From Achromobacter aegrifaciens (lineage in GTDB: Bacteria > Pseudomonadota > Gammaproteobacteria > Burkholderiales > Burkholderiaceae_B): a DNA stretch of 64,000 bases. The DNA is taken from NCBI RefSeq assembly GCF_902859735.1, contig NZ_CADIJY010000017.1, forward strand, positions 1-64,000. The letters are read 5' to 3'. The position numbers were made by a program, and so were the translations under genes. The notes under the pieces were generated by a model. It did no database searches, was not told where the DNA came from, and saw nothing but the letters and a program-made list of their open reading frames with translations. This document shows positions 41,716-49,944 of this stretch, one piece after another. The stretch's first letter is position 1. Every line of letters begins with the position of its first letter.

Positions 41716-42806
41716 TGCGAACCAGCGCGAGCTACTTTTCCCGCAGCTACGCCCAGGCGCGCGAGCGTTTTGCGCAGGCGGCCAGGCCGCTCGCCGATTC
41801 GTTCCACTCCTATGGCATCGACCAGACCGGCAGCGAAGGCGAGGCATTGAGCACCGATGTCGCCTACATCGGCGACCCCGACGCCGATCGGATTCTCATC
41901 ATGACATCCGCCGTGCTGGGAGTGGAAGGATTCTGCGGCTCCGGGTGCCAGCTCGCGCTGCTCGACGATACCGTCATGCTGGCCCGTGCACGAGAGGCCG
42001 GCGTGGCCTTGCTGCTGGTGCATGCGGTCAATCCTTACGGCTATTCCTGGATCGCCCGGACGGACGAGTACAACATCGACCTGAACCGCAACGGACTGCC
42101 CTTCGACGGACGACCGCTACCGGCAAACCCCGAATACGCAAGGCTGCACGACCTGCTGCTGCCCGAGGAATGGCCCCCCACAGAATCCAACCAGCAACTG
42201 ATCGCCCAGTACATCGCCGAGCACGGCCAGTCCACATTCGCGCAAGCGGTCTCGCGGGGCCAGTATTCGCACGCCAACGGCCTGTTCTATGGCGGTGACC
42301 GTCCGGCGGCATCGCTGCAAAACCTGCGCCGTATCCTGCACGAGCATGCGCGTACGCGTACCCATATCGGCTGGATCGACGTGCACACCGGCTGGGGACC
42401 GCGCGGCCACGGCGAAAAACTCTACGCCGGCCGCCACGACGACGCCGAAGTGGCGCGCGCACGCCAGTGGTGGGGAAGCGACATCACCGTTCCCTATCAA
42501 GGCAACTCGGTGTCGGTAGATATCTCCGGCCAGCTTGCCGATCTGATTTATCAGGCCTGTCCTTTGTCGCTGCCGACGTCCATGGCCATTGTTTTCGGGG
42601 CTGTCCGTTTCGACGCCATGGTGCATGCGTTGTGCGGCAGGAACTGGCTGCACGCGCACCCCGAAGCGCCGGACGAATTGCGGCGGACCATCCTGCAGAC
42701 CACGCTGGACGCGTTCTATTGCAACGAGGCGAATTGGCACGGCATGGTGCTGGGACAAACCCGGGTTGCAGTGCTACAGGCGCTACGCGGCTTGCAGGTA
42801 GCTTGA
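41715..42806 (+). CDS. DUF2817 / M14-like protein, tandem copy lacking key residues
   Basis: Same length (363 residues) and clearly homologous to the preceding gene (SYFSRSYAQARERFAQAARP, NPYGYSWIARTDEYNIDLNR, WIDVHTGWGPRGHGEK). It differs at two critical places. SAVLGVEGFCGSGC has Leu instead of the His of the HxxE site. MAIVFGAVRF has Val instead of the Glu of the EFGT motif. The frame is intact, with a perfect ribosome site (AGGAGG) and ATG overlapping the stop of copy one. This looks like a preserved, probably inactive partner or altered-function paralog, not a pseudogene. Confidence 0.82.
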   Translation: MRTSASYFSRSYAQARERFAQAARPLADSFHSYGIDQTGSEGEALSTDVAYIGDPDADRILIMTSAVLGVEGFCGSGCQLALLDDTVMLARAREAGVALLLVHAVNPYGYSWIARTDEYNIDLNRNGLPFDGRPLPANPEYARLHDLLLPEEWPPTESNQQLIAQYIAEHGQSTFAQAVSRGQYSHANGLFYGGDRPAASLQNLRRILHEHARTRTHIGWIDVHTGWGPRGHGEKLYAGRHDDAEVARARQWWGSDITVPYQGNSVSVDISGQLADLIYQACPLSLPTSMAIVFGAVRFDAMVHALCGRNWLHAHPEAPDELRRTILQTTLDAFYCNEANWHGMVLGQTRVAVLQALRGLQVA

Positions 42807-42894
42807 CGCAATGAGTCAAAGCGATTGCTCGGGGTGTACGCGCTCATGGTTTGAAAGGAATTGACTTCGTCTCAGGATACGGGGGGTGCATAAC

Positions 42895-43161
42895 ATGGAT
42901 CGATTGGGCTTTACGGAAGAACAGATCAGGCATGCGTTGAGACAGGCGACGCTTGGCACGCCGATGTCTGACATCTGCAAGCGCATGGGCGTGAGCGTAG
43001 CGATTTTCCACGAGTGGAAGACGCATTACGACGGGCTTGCGTCCTCTGAACTGAAGTTGCTGAACAAGCTGGAAAGCGAGTGCAACCGGCTTGAACGCCT
43101 TATCGCCATCCTGACGCTCAACAAAGTGATACTGCAGGACACGCTCGGAGCCAAGGAGTGA
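42895..43161 (+). CDS. Lone IS3-family OrfA-like protein
   Basis: An 88-residue protein matching the N-terminal HTH protein of IS3-family elements: RLGFTEEQIRHALRQATLGT, MSDICKRMGVSVAIFHEWKT, and a C-terminal leucine zipper LKLLNKLESECNRLERLIAI. No OrfB transposase follows, and I see no terminal inverted repeats or target duplication. The frame is intact. It could be a remnant or a domesticated DNA-binding protein. ATG 42895 is preferred over GTG 42886. Confidence 0.72.
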   Translation: MDRLGFTEEQIRHALRQATLGTPMSDICKRMGVSVAIFHEWKTHYDGLASSELKLLNKLESECNRLERLIAILTLNKVILQDTLGAKE

Positions 43162-43232
43162 ATCGCGCGCGACGCGGCAAGTCTGCCGCTACCCCTCCCG
43201 CCTGTTGAAACCTCTTCGTCCGCACCGTTCTT

Positions 43233-44975
43233 TTGAAATCCCTGAACCGCTACACGGTGGCCTATGTCATCGGCGTGCTCATCCCGGTCAGCGCGCTGAT
43301 AGGCATTCAACTTACGCATAGCTGGCGGGCCCACGCGGCGGCGCGCGATGCCATGTCGAGCCTGGGCGTCGTCCAGGGCACGCTGGAGGCGATGGCTACC
43401 GTCCTGATGGAACGCGGTTCGATGAATGCGGCGCTGATTGAAGGCCAGCCGGTATCCGAGGCCAGACAGCAAGAACTACAACTCGCGCGCAACGCCAGCG
43501 ACAACAGAATTGCCGAGCTGCTGGAACTGCACCGAACCCGCAGCTGCGACAGTTGCAGGGATGTCCGAGCCACCGTCCAGCACATCGCGCGGACCCTGGT
43601 CCAACACCGCGCCGCCGCAGATCGGCTCATCGCCAGGCCGCGTGCGCTGATCAGCGCGCAAGAGCTGAATGACGTGGTGGTCATCATGGCCGGGCTCATT
43701 CCCGCTCTCGAGGAAACCGCGCTCGACAACTCGGCCGTCGTGATCCGACATGAAGTCGAAAGCCCCGGCCTCATGACCATTGCCATGCTTGCAGCAGGCC
43801 TGCGCGAACAAGCCGGCCTGCTGGGATCCTCCTTCATGCCCGCACAGGTTCAGCGTCGCCCCCTCAGTGACTTGGAAACGCAACGCATCGAACAGCAGCT
43901 TGGACGCGTTTCGCAATTGCGTGCGTTGCTTGAAGTACAGCTTTCCACCCATGCGGACCTCGAGACGCGCGCTTATCCCCGAGTTCAGTTTGAGTACTTT
44001 GGCGCAGGCCTGGAGTACATCGAAACCTTGCGCCACACGCCGCCTTCAAGCGCTGACTCGCCCAGTCCGCAGGCGGGCACGCAGGAGCGTTATGTTCCGC
44101 TGATGCAATCCATCGTCGACTTCCGCGATGAAGTGCTGAGCGTATTGGAAAAGCTCCTGGAACGGCAACGCGTCAACGCGGTGACGGAACTGGTCACGAC
44201 CACAGCGGTCGCCATCGTGCTGTTGCTGGCCGCCACCTGGGGATTCACCAAGTTCCGCTGGCGTCTGATACGACCATTCGTCGTGGCCACCGAAATCATC
44301 AACTCCATCAATGACAACGCCCCCGCGCCAATCTCCGGCGCCGGCTATCGGAAGGAAGTCCGCGGCCTGTTCGACGCCATTCAGAGATTGAAGGAGGACG
44401 CCATCGCCAAGTCCCGGACAGAGCATGAACGCGAGCGGCTCATCGCCGATCTGGCGACCTTGGCGGAGACAGACTTCCTCACGGGGCTGCTCAACCGTCG
44501 CGCATTTCACGTCCGCGCCGTAGCCTTGTGCGCAAGCCTGCATGAGCCGGAACAGATGCTGACTTTGATCGTCTTCGACATCGATCATTTCAAGCGGATC
44601 AACGATTCCTACGGCCACGCCGGCGGCGACAACGTGCTGGTGGCGGTGGCCCAGGCATGCCATCAGACATGGCGGCGCACCGACATCGTTGCGCGCATCG
44701 GCGGCGAAGAATTCGCGGTGCTATGCACGGTTCCCAGCATGGCGCAAGCAAGCGCAATGGCGCAGAGCATGCGCCGCCGCATCGAACGCCTGACGGTCCC
44801 TGCCGACGGCAGGACCATAACGTCGATCACTAGCAGCTTTGGCGTGGTCTGCGCGCGGGCAGATGAAATCAGGGATATCGACGCGTTGCTGAAGCAAGCG
44901 GACGCACTGCTCTATCGCGCCAAGGCCTCTGGCCGCAACTGTGTCATCACGCAGTCCGACAACGCGGCGCGATAA
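43233..44975 (+). CDS. Membrane diguanylate cyclase with periplasmic sensor (GGDEF)
   Basis: A 580-residue enzyme making cyclic di-GMP. TM1 is at about 9-27 (AYVIGVLIPVSALIGIQ), followed by a roughly 300-residue helical periplasmic domain, TM2 at about 319-338 (TAVAIVLLLAATWGF), and a HAMP-like linker. The GGDEF domain has GGEEF at residues 490-494 and an RRTD I-site five residues earlier. The periplasmic part contains a CDSC motif (about residues 104-107) in TRSCDSCRDVRATVQH, not a CxxCH heme site. TTG start at 43233. Confidence 0.9.
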   Translation: MKSLNRYTVAYVIGVLIPVSALIGIQLTHSWRAHAAARDAMSSLGVVQGTLEAMATVLMERGSMNAALIEGQPVSEARQQELQLARNASDNRIAELLELHRTRSCDSCRDVRATVQHIARTLVQHRAAADRLIARPRALISAQELNDVVVIMAGLIPALEETALDNSAVVIRHEVESPGLMTIAMLAAGLREQAGLLGSSFMPAQVQRRPLSDLETQRIEQQLGRVSQLRALLEVQLSTHADLETRAYPRVQFEYFGAGLEYIETLRHTPPSSADSPSPQAGTQERYVPLMQSIVDFRDEVLSVLEKLLERQRVNAVTELVTTTAVAIVLLLAATWGFTKFRWRLIRPFVVATEIINSINDNAPAPISGAGYRKEVRGLFDAIQRLKEDAIAKSRTEHERERLIADLATLAETDFLTGLLNRRAFHVRAVALCASLHEPEQMLTLIVFDIDHFKRINDSYGHAGGDNVLVAVAQACHQTWRRTDIVARIGGEEFAVLCTVPSMAQASAMAQSMRRRIERLTVPADGRTITSITSSFGVVCARADEIRDIDALLKQADALLYRAKASGRNCVITQSDNAAR

Positions 44976-45045
44976 ATCGATGGATGGCTTTCACCTGCGC
45001 CGCGCGGGCTTGCGCGGCGTGATCTACGGTCGCCTACAAAATAGG

Positions 45046-45105
45046 AAAAAGTGCTTGGCGGAACAAAATTTCTGTCTTTTGTCGCGCGCAGCGCGTCCGT
45101 ATAGT
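45046..45105 (+). promoter_or_regulatory. Third copy of the promoter-like module, before the chemoreceptor gene
   Basis: AAAAAGTG at 45046, TTTCTGTCTTTTG at 45070-45081 and GTCCGTATAGT ending at 45105. The distance from the A-run to TATAGT is 54 bp, the same as in both leader copies at 38882 and 39146. TATAGT is a plausible -10. Confidence 0.6.
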
Positions 45106-45157
45106 CCGGACAGCGTGAACCGAATACAGAGATTCCATTTTTGAAAGCGAAATTGAA

Positions 45158-46792
45158 ATGAAGCCATCAAAGCTGAAGATGCGTACTCGCCTTGCCATGG
45201 GTTTTGCGATGATCATGGTGGCGCTGCTGGTGTCCGGCGTTCTCGGCGCGTTTGGCATCCGGGCGTTGGAGCAGGATGTCTATCAGATCACCTCGATCAA
45301 CAACGAACAGCGGCGCCTGGCGATCGACATGCGCTACCAAGTCCAGGAACAGGCCATCGCGATCCGCAACATTCTGCTCCTCACGGATCCGTCGGTGCTG
45401 AAGGCCGAATTACTGCGGGCAAATGAAGCGGAGAAACTCTACAACGAATCTCGAGACAAGCTGGGCGGCATGTTCTCAAGCCGCTCTGGCACCACCAACG
45501 ACGAAAGGCGTCTGTTCGCCGCCGCCGGCGTTGCACAACAAGACATGCGTTCGCAGTTCGTGCGTGTCATGGAAGAAGGATTGAACGGCGACCGCCAGAA
45601 CGCGCAACATCTGCTGGAAGAGGAACTGCGGCCCAAGCAACGCGTGCTCCAGGAAACGCTTTCCACACTCGCGGCGCTCGAAACGCAGATCAACGACGCA
45701 CGCGCGGCGGATACCCGAACGTTCGCGAACCAGTTGCAATGGGCTGTAGGAACGACCGTCATGATCGCGCTGCTACTTGGGGTGCTTGCTGGCTGTCTCA
45801 CGGCGCGCAGCATCCTGCGCCAGCTGGGTGGCGATCCCGGCGATGCACAAGTCCTGGCGGTAAGCATCGCGGATGGCGATCTGACCAGCCGACTGCAGCT
45901 CGATTCCCGCTATGACCACAGCTTGATGCATGGTCTGGAATCCATGCGATCACGTCTATCCAGAATCGTCGATGCAATCAAATCGTCGGCTTCGTCGATT
46001 TCGACGGCTGCTGGTCAGATTGCCCAGGGCAATGCAGACCTGTCGCACCGTACCGAGGAGCAGGCCGCCTCTCTGGAAGAAACCGCCGCCAGCATCGAAC
46101 AGCTGACGTCCACCGTGCGACTGAATCAAGACAACGCGGCAAGCGGAGACGAAGTAGCCATTGAAGGAGCCAAGGCAGCCGAGAAAGCTGGCAGCGTGGT
46201 GTCCGAGATGCTCGCAGCCATGACAGAGATTTCCGCCAACTCCGAAAAGGTCGCTCAGATCGTGTCGCTGATCGAGAGCATTGCATTTCAGACGAACATA
46301 CTTGCGTTGAACGCTGCGGTGGAAGCCGCCAGGGCCGGGGATCAAGGCCGCGGCTTCGCCGTGGTCGCCGGCGAGGTCCGGGCGCTGGCTCAACGCAGCG
46401 CCACATCCGCAAGGGAAATCAAAGACCTGATCGAGACCTCCACTTCCGTGGTCCAGGCCGGACGGGATCTCGCCGCGCGTGCTGGCCGGGACATGGAGGA
46501 CGTCGTGACCTCGGTGATGCACATGAAGACAATAACCGGAGAGATCGCCACCGCGTCGCGCGAACAAGCCATAGGTATCGAACAGGTCAACGTCGCCATC
46601 GCGCAACTGGACTCCGTGACGCAGCAGAACGCGGCATTGGTCGAGGAATCAGCTGCCGCGGCGCATTCCATGGCGGAACAGGCGCGCGACCTGCTGCATG
46701 CGGTCGAAGTGTTCAAGACGGCATCGTCCCAGTCCCCGCGGCATGTGCCGATGGCGGAGCCGACCCTCATCGCGTTTGCGGCCTCTACGTAA
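45158..46792 (+). CDS. Methyl-accepting chemotaxis protein
   Basis: A 544-residue chemoreceptor of the Tsr type. TM1 is at about 10-30 ([19 protein letters not shown]). A four-helix-bundle ligand domain follows to about 190, then TM2 ([20 protein letters not shown]), HAMP, and a long cytoplasmic signalling helix pair. The hairpin tip [20 protein letters not shown] with [20 protein letters not shown] is intact. No C-terminal NWETF-type CheR tether is present. The C-terminal tail is short. It carries a promoter module shared with the MFS/DUF2817 operon. Confidence 0.95.
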   Translation: MKPSKLKMRTRLAMGFAMIMVALLVSGVLGAFGIRALEQDVYQITSINNEQRRLAIDMRYQVQEQAIAIRNILLLTDPSVLKAELLRANEAEKLYNESRDKLGGMFSSRSGTTNDERRLFAAAGVAQQDMRSQFVRVMEEGLNGDRQNAQHLLEEELRPKQRVLQETLSTLAALETQINDARAADTRTFANQLQWAVGTTVMIALLLGVLAGCLTARSILRQLGGDPGDAQVLAVSIADGDLTSRLQLDSRYDHSLMHGLESMRSRLSRIVDAIKSSASSISTAAGQIAQGNADLSHRTEEQAASLEETAASIEQLTSTVRLNQDNAASGDEVAIEGAKAAEKAGSVVSEMLAAMTEISANSEKVAQIVSLIESIAFQTNILALNAAVEAARAGDQGRGFAVVAGEVRALAQRSATSAREIKDLIETSTSVVQAGRDLAARAGRDMEDVVTSVMHMKTITGEIATASREQAIGIEQVNVAIAQLDSVTQQNAALVEESAAAAHSMAEQARDLLHAVEVFKTASSQSPRHVPMAEPTLIAFAAST

Positions 46793-46901
46793 GAGAGCAA
46801 CACGAATGGACCGGCTGCAACGCGCGCCGGTCCAGCAGCGGCTTCAACCCGGCCACAAGCCGAGTCCATAGCCAGGTCATGAACCACAATGATCAAGAAG
46901 C

Positions 46902-46935
46902 AAAAAAAACGCCGCTAGAAATAGCGGCGTTTTTC
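46902..46935. terminator. Bidirectional terminator between chemoreceptor and tRNA-Lys
   Basis: Stem ACGCCGCTA/TAGCGGCGT with a GAAA loop, flanked by eight A on the left and a T run on the right. It can end both the + strand chemoreceptor transcript and the minus-strand tRNA transcript. Confidence 0.88.
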
Positions 46936-46984
46936 TTGAGTACAGCAATGCTTGGACAGCCATTGCTTTGTACGAGAATTGGGG

Positions 46985-47060
46985 TGGTGGGTTGTGCGAG
47001 ACTCGAACTCGCGACCAACGGATTAAAAGTCCGCTGCTCTACCGACTGAGCTAACAACCC
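46985..47060 (-). tRNA. tRNA-Lys, anticodon UUU
   Basis: A 76-nt cloverleaf with encoded CCA. Acceptor GGGTTGT/ACAACCC, D arm AGCTCAGTCGGTAGAGC, anticodon loop CTTTTAA (TTT reads AAA/AAG), T loop GTTCGAG. Confidence 0.97.
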
Positions 47061-47074
47061 GACCGAAGCCAGAA

Positions 47075-47103
47075 ATTATGGCCGATTTGGCGCCGTTTGT
47101 CAA
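47075..47103 (-). promoter_or_regulatory. Sigma-70 promoter of tRNA-Lys(UUU)
   Basis: On the minus strand TTGACA (47098-47103) and CATAAT (47075-47080) are 17 bp apart, ending 15 bp before the tRNA 5' end. Confidence 0.82.
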
Positions 47104-47143
47104 AATTCGGTGCAAGGCCCCAACCCATAACTTCCACCGAGCA

Positions 47144-47172
47144 ACAAAAACGGCCGCTCGCGGCGGCCGTTC
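47144..47172 (-). terminator. Terminator of the metNIQ operon
   Basis: On the minus strand a GC-rich stem ACGGCCGC/GCGGCCGT is followed by TTTTGTT, 22 bp after the metQ stop. Confidence 0.8.
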
Positions 47173-47193
47173 CTGGAGCTGGCGGTGCTGGGC

Positions 47194-47991
47194 TTACCAG
47201 GCGGCCACCACCGCGCCCTTGTACTTGGTCTCGATGAACTGCTTCACGGCCGGGCTGTGATAGATGGCGATCAGCTTGGCGAACTCGGGACGGCCCTTGT
47301 CCTTTTCACGTACGACCAACACATTGGCGTACGGCGAGTCGGGCGATTCCTGGGCGATGGCGTCCTTGGCGGGATTCAGGCCGGCTTCCAGCGCAAAGTT
47401 GGTATTCACGGCCGACGCATCGGTGTCATCCAGCGAGCGCGGCAACTGAGCAGCGTCGAGTTCGATGAAGCGCAGTTTCTTGGGGTTCTCGACCACGTCG
47501 ATCGGGGTCGCCTTCAGGCCGACATCGGGACGCAGCTTGATCAAGCCGTTGGCCTGCAGCAACAGCAGGGCGCGGCCGCCATTGGTCGGATCGTTCGGCA
47601 GCGCAATGCGGGCGCCTTCCTTCAGCTCGGACAGCGACTTGATCTTCTTGCTGTAGATGCCGATGGGGAAAATCACCGTCTTGGCGATGCTGACCAGCTT
47701 GTAGCCGCGGTCGGCGTTGGCGTTGTCCAGATAGGGCTGGTGCTGGTAGCTGTTGGCGTCCAGGTCGCCCGAGGACAGCGCGACGTTGGGCTGCACGTAG
47801 TCGGTGAATTCGATGACCTGGATGTTCAGGCCCTGCTTGGCGGCTTCCTGCTTCACCACATCAAAGATCTGGGCGTGCGGGCCGGCGGTCACGCCGATCT
47901 TCAGCGGCTTGTCCTGGGCCAGCGCGGGCTGGGCGAAAACGGCGGCGCCGAGTGCGAACGCGGCCAGCGACTTCAAAACCTTGATGCTCAT
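47194..47991 (-). CDS. metQ: Methionine ABC transporter substrate-binding protein MetQ
   Basis: A 265-residue periplasmic binding protein that delivers methionine to MetNI. The signal peptide is cleaved by signal peptidase I (FAQPALAQ), with no lipobox Cys. That is unlike the lipoprotein MetQ of E. coli. Family segments: LKIGVTAGPHAQIFDVVKQE, IEFTDYVQPNVALSSGDLDA, NSYQHQPYLD, ALPNDPTNGGRALLLLQ, and NTNFALEAGL. Third gene of metN-metI-metQ. Confidence 0.95.
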   Translation of the reverse strand: MSIKVLKSLAAFALGAAVFAQPALAQDKPLKIGVTAGPHAQIFDVVKQEAAKQGLNIQVIEFTDYVQPNVALSSGDLDANSYQHQPYLDNANADRGYKLVSIAKTVIFPIGIYSKKIKSLSELKEGARIALPNDPTNGGRALLLLQANGLIKLRPDVGLKATPIDVVENPKKLRFIELDAAQLPRSLDDTDASAVNTNFALEAGLNPAKDAIAQESPDSPYANVLVVREKDKGRPEFAKLIAIYHSPAVKQFIETKYKGAVVAAW

Positions 47992-48046
47992 GTTGCAGTA
48001 TCCCGAATGTCGGAAGTGAGGAGAAATGGATGCGGCGCCGGCAGGA

Positions 48047-48700
48047 TCAGCGATGCGAGATGCGGCGCACGTAACGGTCGCCCAGGCTCTGGATCACCTG
48101 GACCAGGACGATCAGCACGATGACGACTGCGGCCATCACGTCGGACTGGAAGCGCTGGTAGCCGTAGCGGATGGCCAGGTCGCCCAGGCCGCCTCCGCCG
48201 ATGGCGCCGGCCATGGCCGAATAACCGATCAGGCTGACGACAGTGACGACCGTGGCTGCGATGAGGCCGGGCAAGGATTCGGGCAGCAGCACCTTCATGA
48301 TGATCTGCATGGGCGACGCGCCCATGGCGCGCGCCGCGGTAATCAGCCCCGGGTCGACTTCGCGCATGGCGTTTTCGGCGATGCGGGCCATGAACGGAAT
48401 CGCGGCAACCGACAAGGGCACGATGGCGGCGGTGGTGCCGATGGAGGTCTGGGCCACCAGGCGCGTGAACGGGATGATCGCAACCATCAGGATGACGAAC
48501 GGCACCGAACGCGTGGCGTTGATCGCCGCGCCCAGCACATGGTTGACGGACTGGTTCTCGAGCATGTTGCCGCGGGCCGTCACCGTCAGGATCACGCCCA
48601 GCGGAATGCCGATCACCACCGCGATGGCGCTGGCCACGCCCACCATCAGCAGGGTGTCAAGCAGCGACGTAATAAGCAGGTCGATCAGTTGCGGACTCAT
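48047..48700 (-). CDS. metI: Methionine ABC transporter permease MetI
   Basis: A 217-residue permease with five membrane segments. The EAA loop is GLITAARAMGASPMQIIMKV. The N-terminus is LLITSLLDTLLMVGVASAIA, and the C-terminal part has AGAIGGGGLGDLAIRYGYQR, characteristic of MetI. Its start lies 44 bp inside the 3' end of metN on the same strand, indicating tight translational coupling. Confidence 0.95.
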   Translation of the reverse strand: MSPQLIDLLITSLLDTLLMVGVASAIAVVIGIPLGVILTVTARGNMLENQSVNHVLGAAINATRSVPFVILMVAIIPFTRLVAQTSIGTTAAIVPLSVAAIPFMARIAENAMREVDPGLITAARAMGASPMQIIMKVLLPESLPGLIAATVVTVVSLIGYSAMAGAIGGGGLGDLAIRYGYQRFQSDVMAAVVIVLIVLVQVIQSLGDRYVRRISHR

Positions 48701-49745
48701 GAGCTATTTCTTCAACGGTAATGTCACGGGCGGCCAGCGCGGCAATCGCGTCCTTGACCGATGCGGGCGCGCCTTGGGCCAGCACGAACATCGTGCCCAC
48801 GGCCACGCCCTGGATGTCTTCCACGCGCGCCTGGATCAGGCCCACGTCCAGCGAATACTGCTTGTACAGGTCGGACAGGAAGGAGCCCGACGCGTCGGTG
48901 CCGGTCAGCGACAGGCGCAGCAGACGCACGGCCTGGCCCGGCTTGGCGGCGGCAAGCGCCTGGATGCGCTCCTTGACCGCGGCCAGCGTGGCGTCGGTCA
49001 GGTCGGACGCGGTGGCGGCCGACACCATGGCGCGGGTCACTTCGTGGCGCGGCTGCGCGAACACTTCGCGCGTGCTGCCCATTTCGACGACTTCGCCCTG
49101 CGACAGCACGGCGACGCGATCGCAGACCTCGCGCACGACTTCCATCTGGTGCGTGATCATGACCACGGTCACGCCGGTCTTGCGGTTGATGTCGCGCAGC
49201 AAGGCCAGGATGTTGTGGGTGGTTTCCGGATCCAGTGCGGACGTGGCTTCGTCGCTGAGCAGCACGTCCGGATTGTTGGCCAGGGCGCGGGCAATGCCGA
49301 CGCGCTGCTTCTGGCCGCCACTGATCTGGCTGGGATAGCGGTCGCGCAGATGCTCCAGGCCCACCAGCGCCAGCAGGCGCTCGACGCGGGCCGGAATCTC
49401 GGCCTTGGCCACGCCGGCAATTTCCAGCGGCAGCGCAACATTGCCGTACACCGTGCGGCGCGACAGCAGGTTGAACCCCTGGAACACCATGCCGATGCGG
49501 CGGCGTTGCTCGCGCAACTGCGCCTCGTTCAAGCCGGTCAGGGACTGGCCGCCGATGGCGATCGATCCTTCATTGGGCCGCTCCAGCAAGTTGATGCACT
49601 GGACCAGCGTGCTTTTGCCGGCCCCGCTGGGGCCGATGATGCCGAAGACCTCGCCCTGCTTGATATGCAGGTTGATGCCGCGCAGCGCCTGGAATTGTCC
49701 GTGCGGCGTGGCGTAGGTCTTGGATAGGTTCTCGATCTGAATCAT
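48657..49745 (-). CDS. metN: Methionine ABC transporter ATPase MetN
   Basis: A 362-residue ATPase. Walker A is IGPSGAGKSTLVQCI, the signature is ISGGQKQRVGIARALA, and Walker B is VLLSDEATSALDPET, with switch His in MITHQMEVV. The C-terminal NIL domain (about 270-345: LRLSLTGTDASGSFLSDLYK) binds methionine and inhibits transport when the amino acid is plentiful. ATG 49745 is the operon start. The roughly 100 bp upstream are AT-rich, but I cannot assign a promoter or methionine-responsive motif. Confidence 0.95.
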   Translation of the reverse strand: MIQIENLSKTYATPHGQFQALRGINLHIKQGEVFGIIGPSGAGKSTLVQCINLLERPNEGSIAIGGQSLTGLNEAQLREQRRRIGMVFQGFNLLSRRTVYGNVALPLEIAGVAKAEIPARVERLLALVGLEHLRDRYPSQISGGQKQRVGIARALANNPDVLLSDEATSALDPETTHNILALLRDINRKTGVTVVMITHQMEVVREVCDRVAVLSQGEVVEMGSTREVFAQPRHEVTRAMVSAATASDLTDATLAAVKERIQALAAAKPGQAVRLLRLSLTGTDASGSFLSDLYKQYSLDVGLIQARVEDIQGVAVGTMFVLAQGAPASVKDAIAALAARDITVEEIAHESATDRPAYYVAA

Positions 49746-49878
49746 GGCAAGCGATTTTGTATCTTTTCTCTTCTACAGAGAACGACTGTTTCTTTCATTT
49801 TTTATAACTACAAGTAATATAAGAGCCCGTACCCGCGCCCGGTTGCGTCCCTAAGGAGCACACGCCATAACGCGGAAA

Positions 49879-49912
49879 GGGCAGTCAGGAAGGAAAGCCT
49901 TCCTGACTGCCC
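49879..49912. terminator. Hairpin between GH31 gene and metN
   Basis: A perfect 15-bp stem GGGCAGTCAGGAAGG/CCTTCCTGACTGCCC with a 4-nt loop, 32 bp after the GH31 stop. The T-run on the minus strand is short (TTT), so termination may be partial. Confidence 0.75.
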
Positions 49913-49944
49913 ATTTTGTGCCGGACCGGCCGCAGCCGGCTTTT

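Noticed and set aside
42807-43232. A complete IS3-family element around the OrfA-like gene
   Set aside because: No OrfB, no frameshift site and no terminal inverted repeats or target duplication were seen within about 400 bp.
49746-49878. A SAM riboswitch or S-box before metN
   Set aside because: The stretch is AT-rich with only a weak inverted repeat (TTATA/TATAA). I could not fold a recognisable methionine or SAM aptamer.
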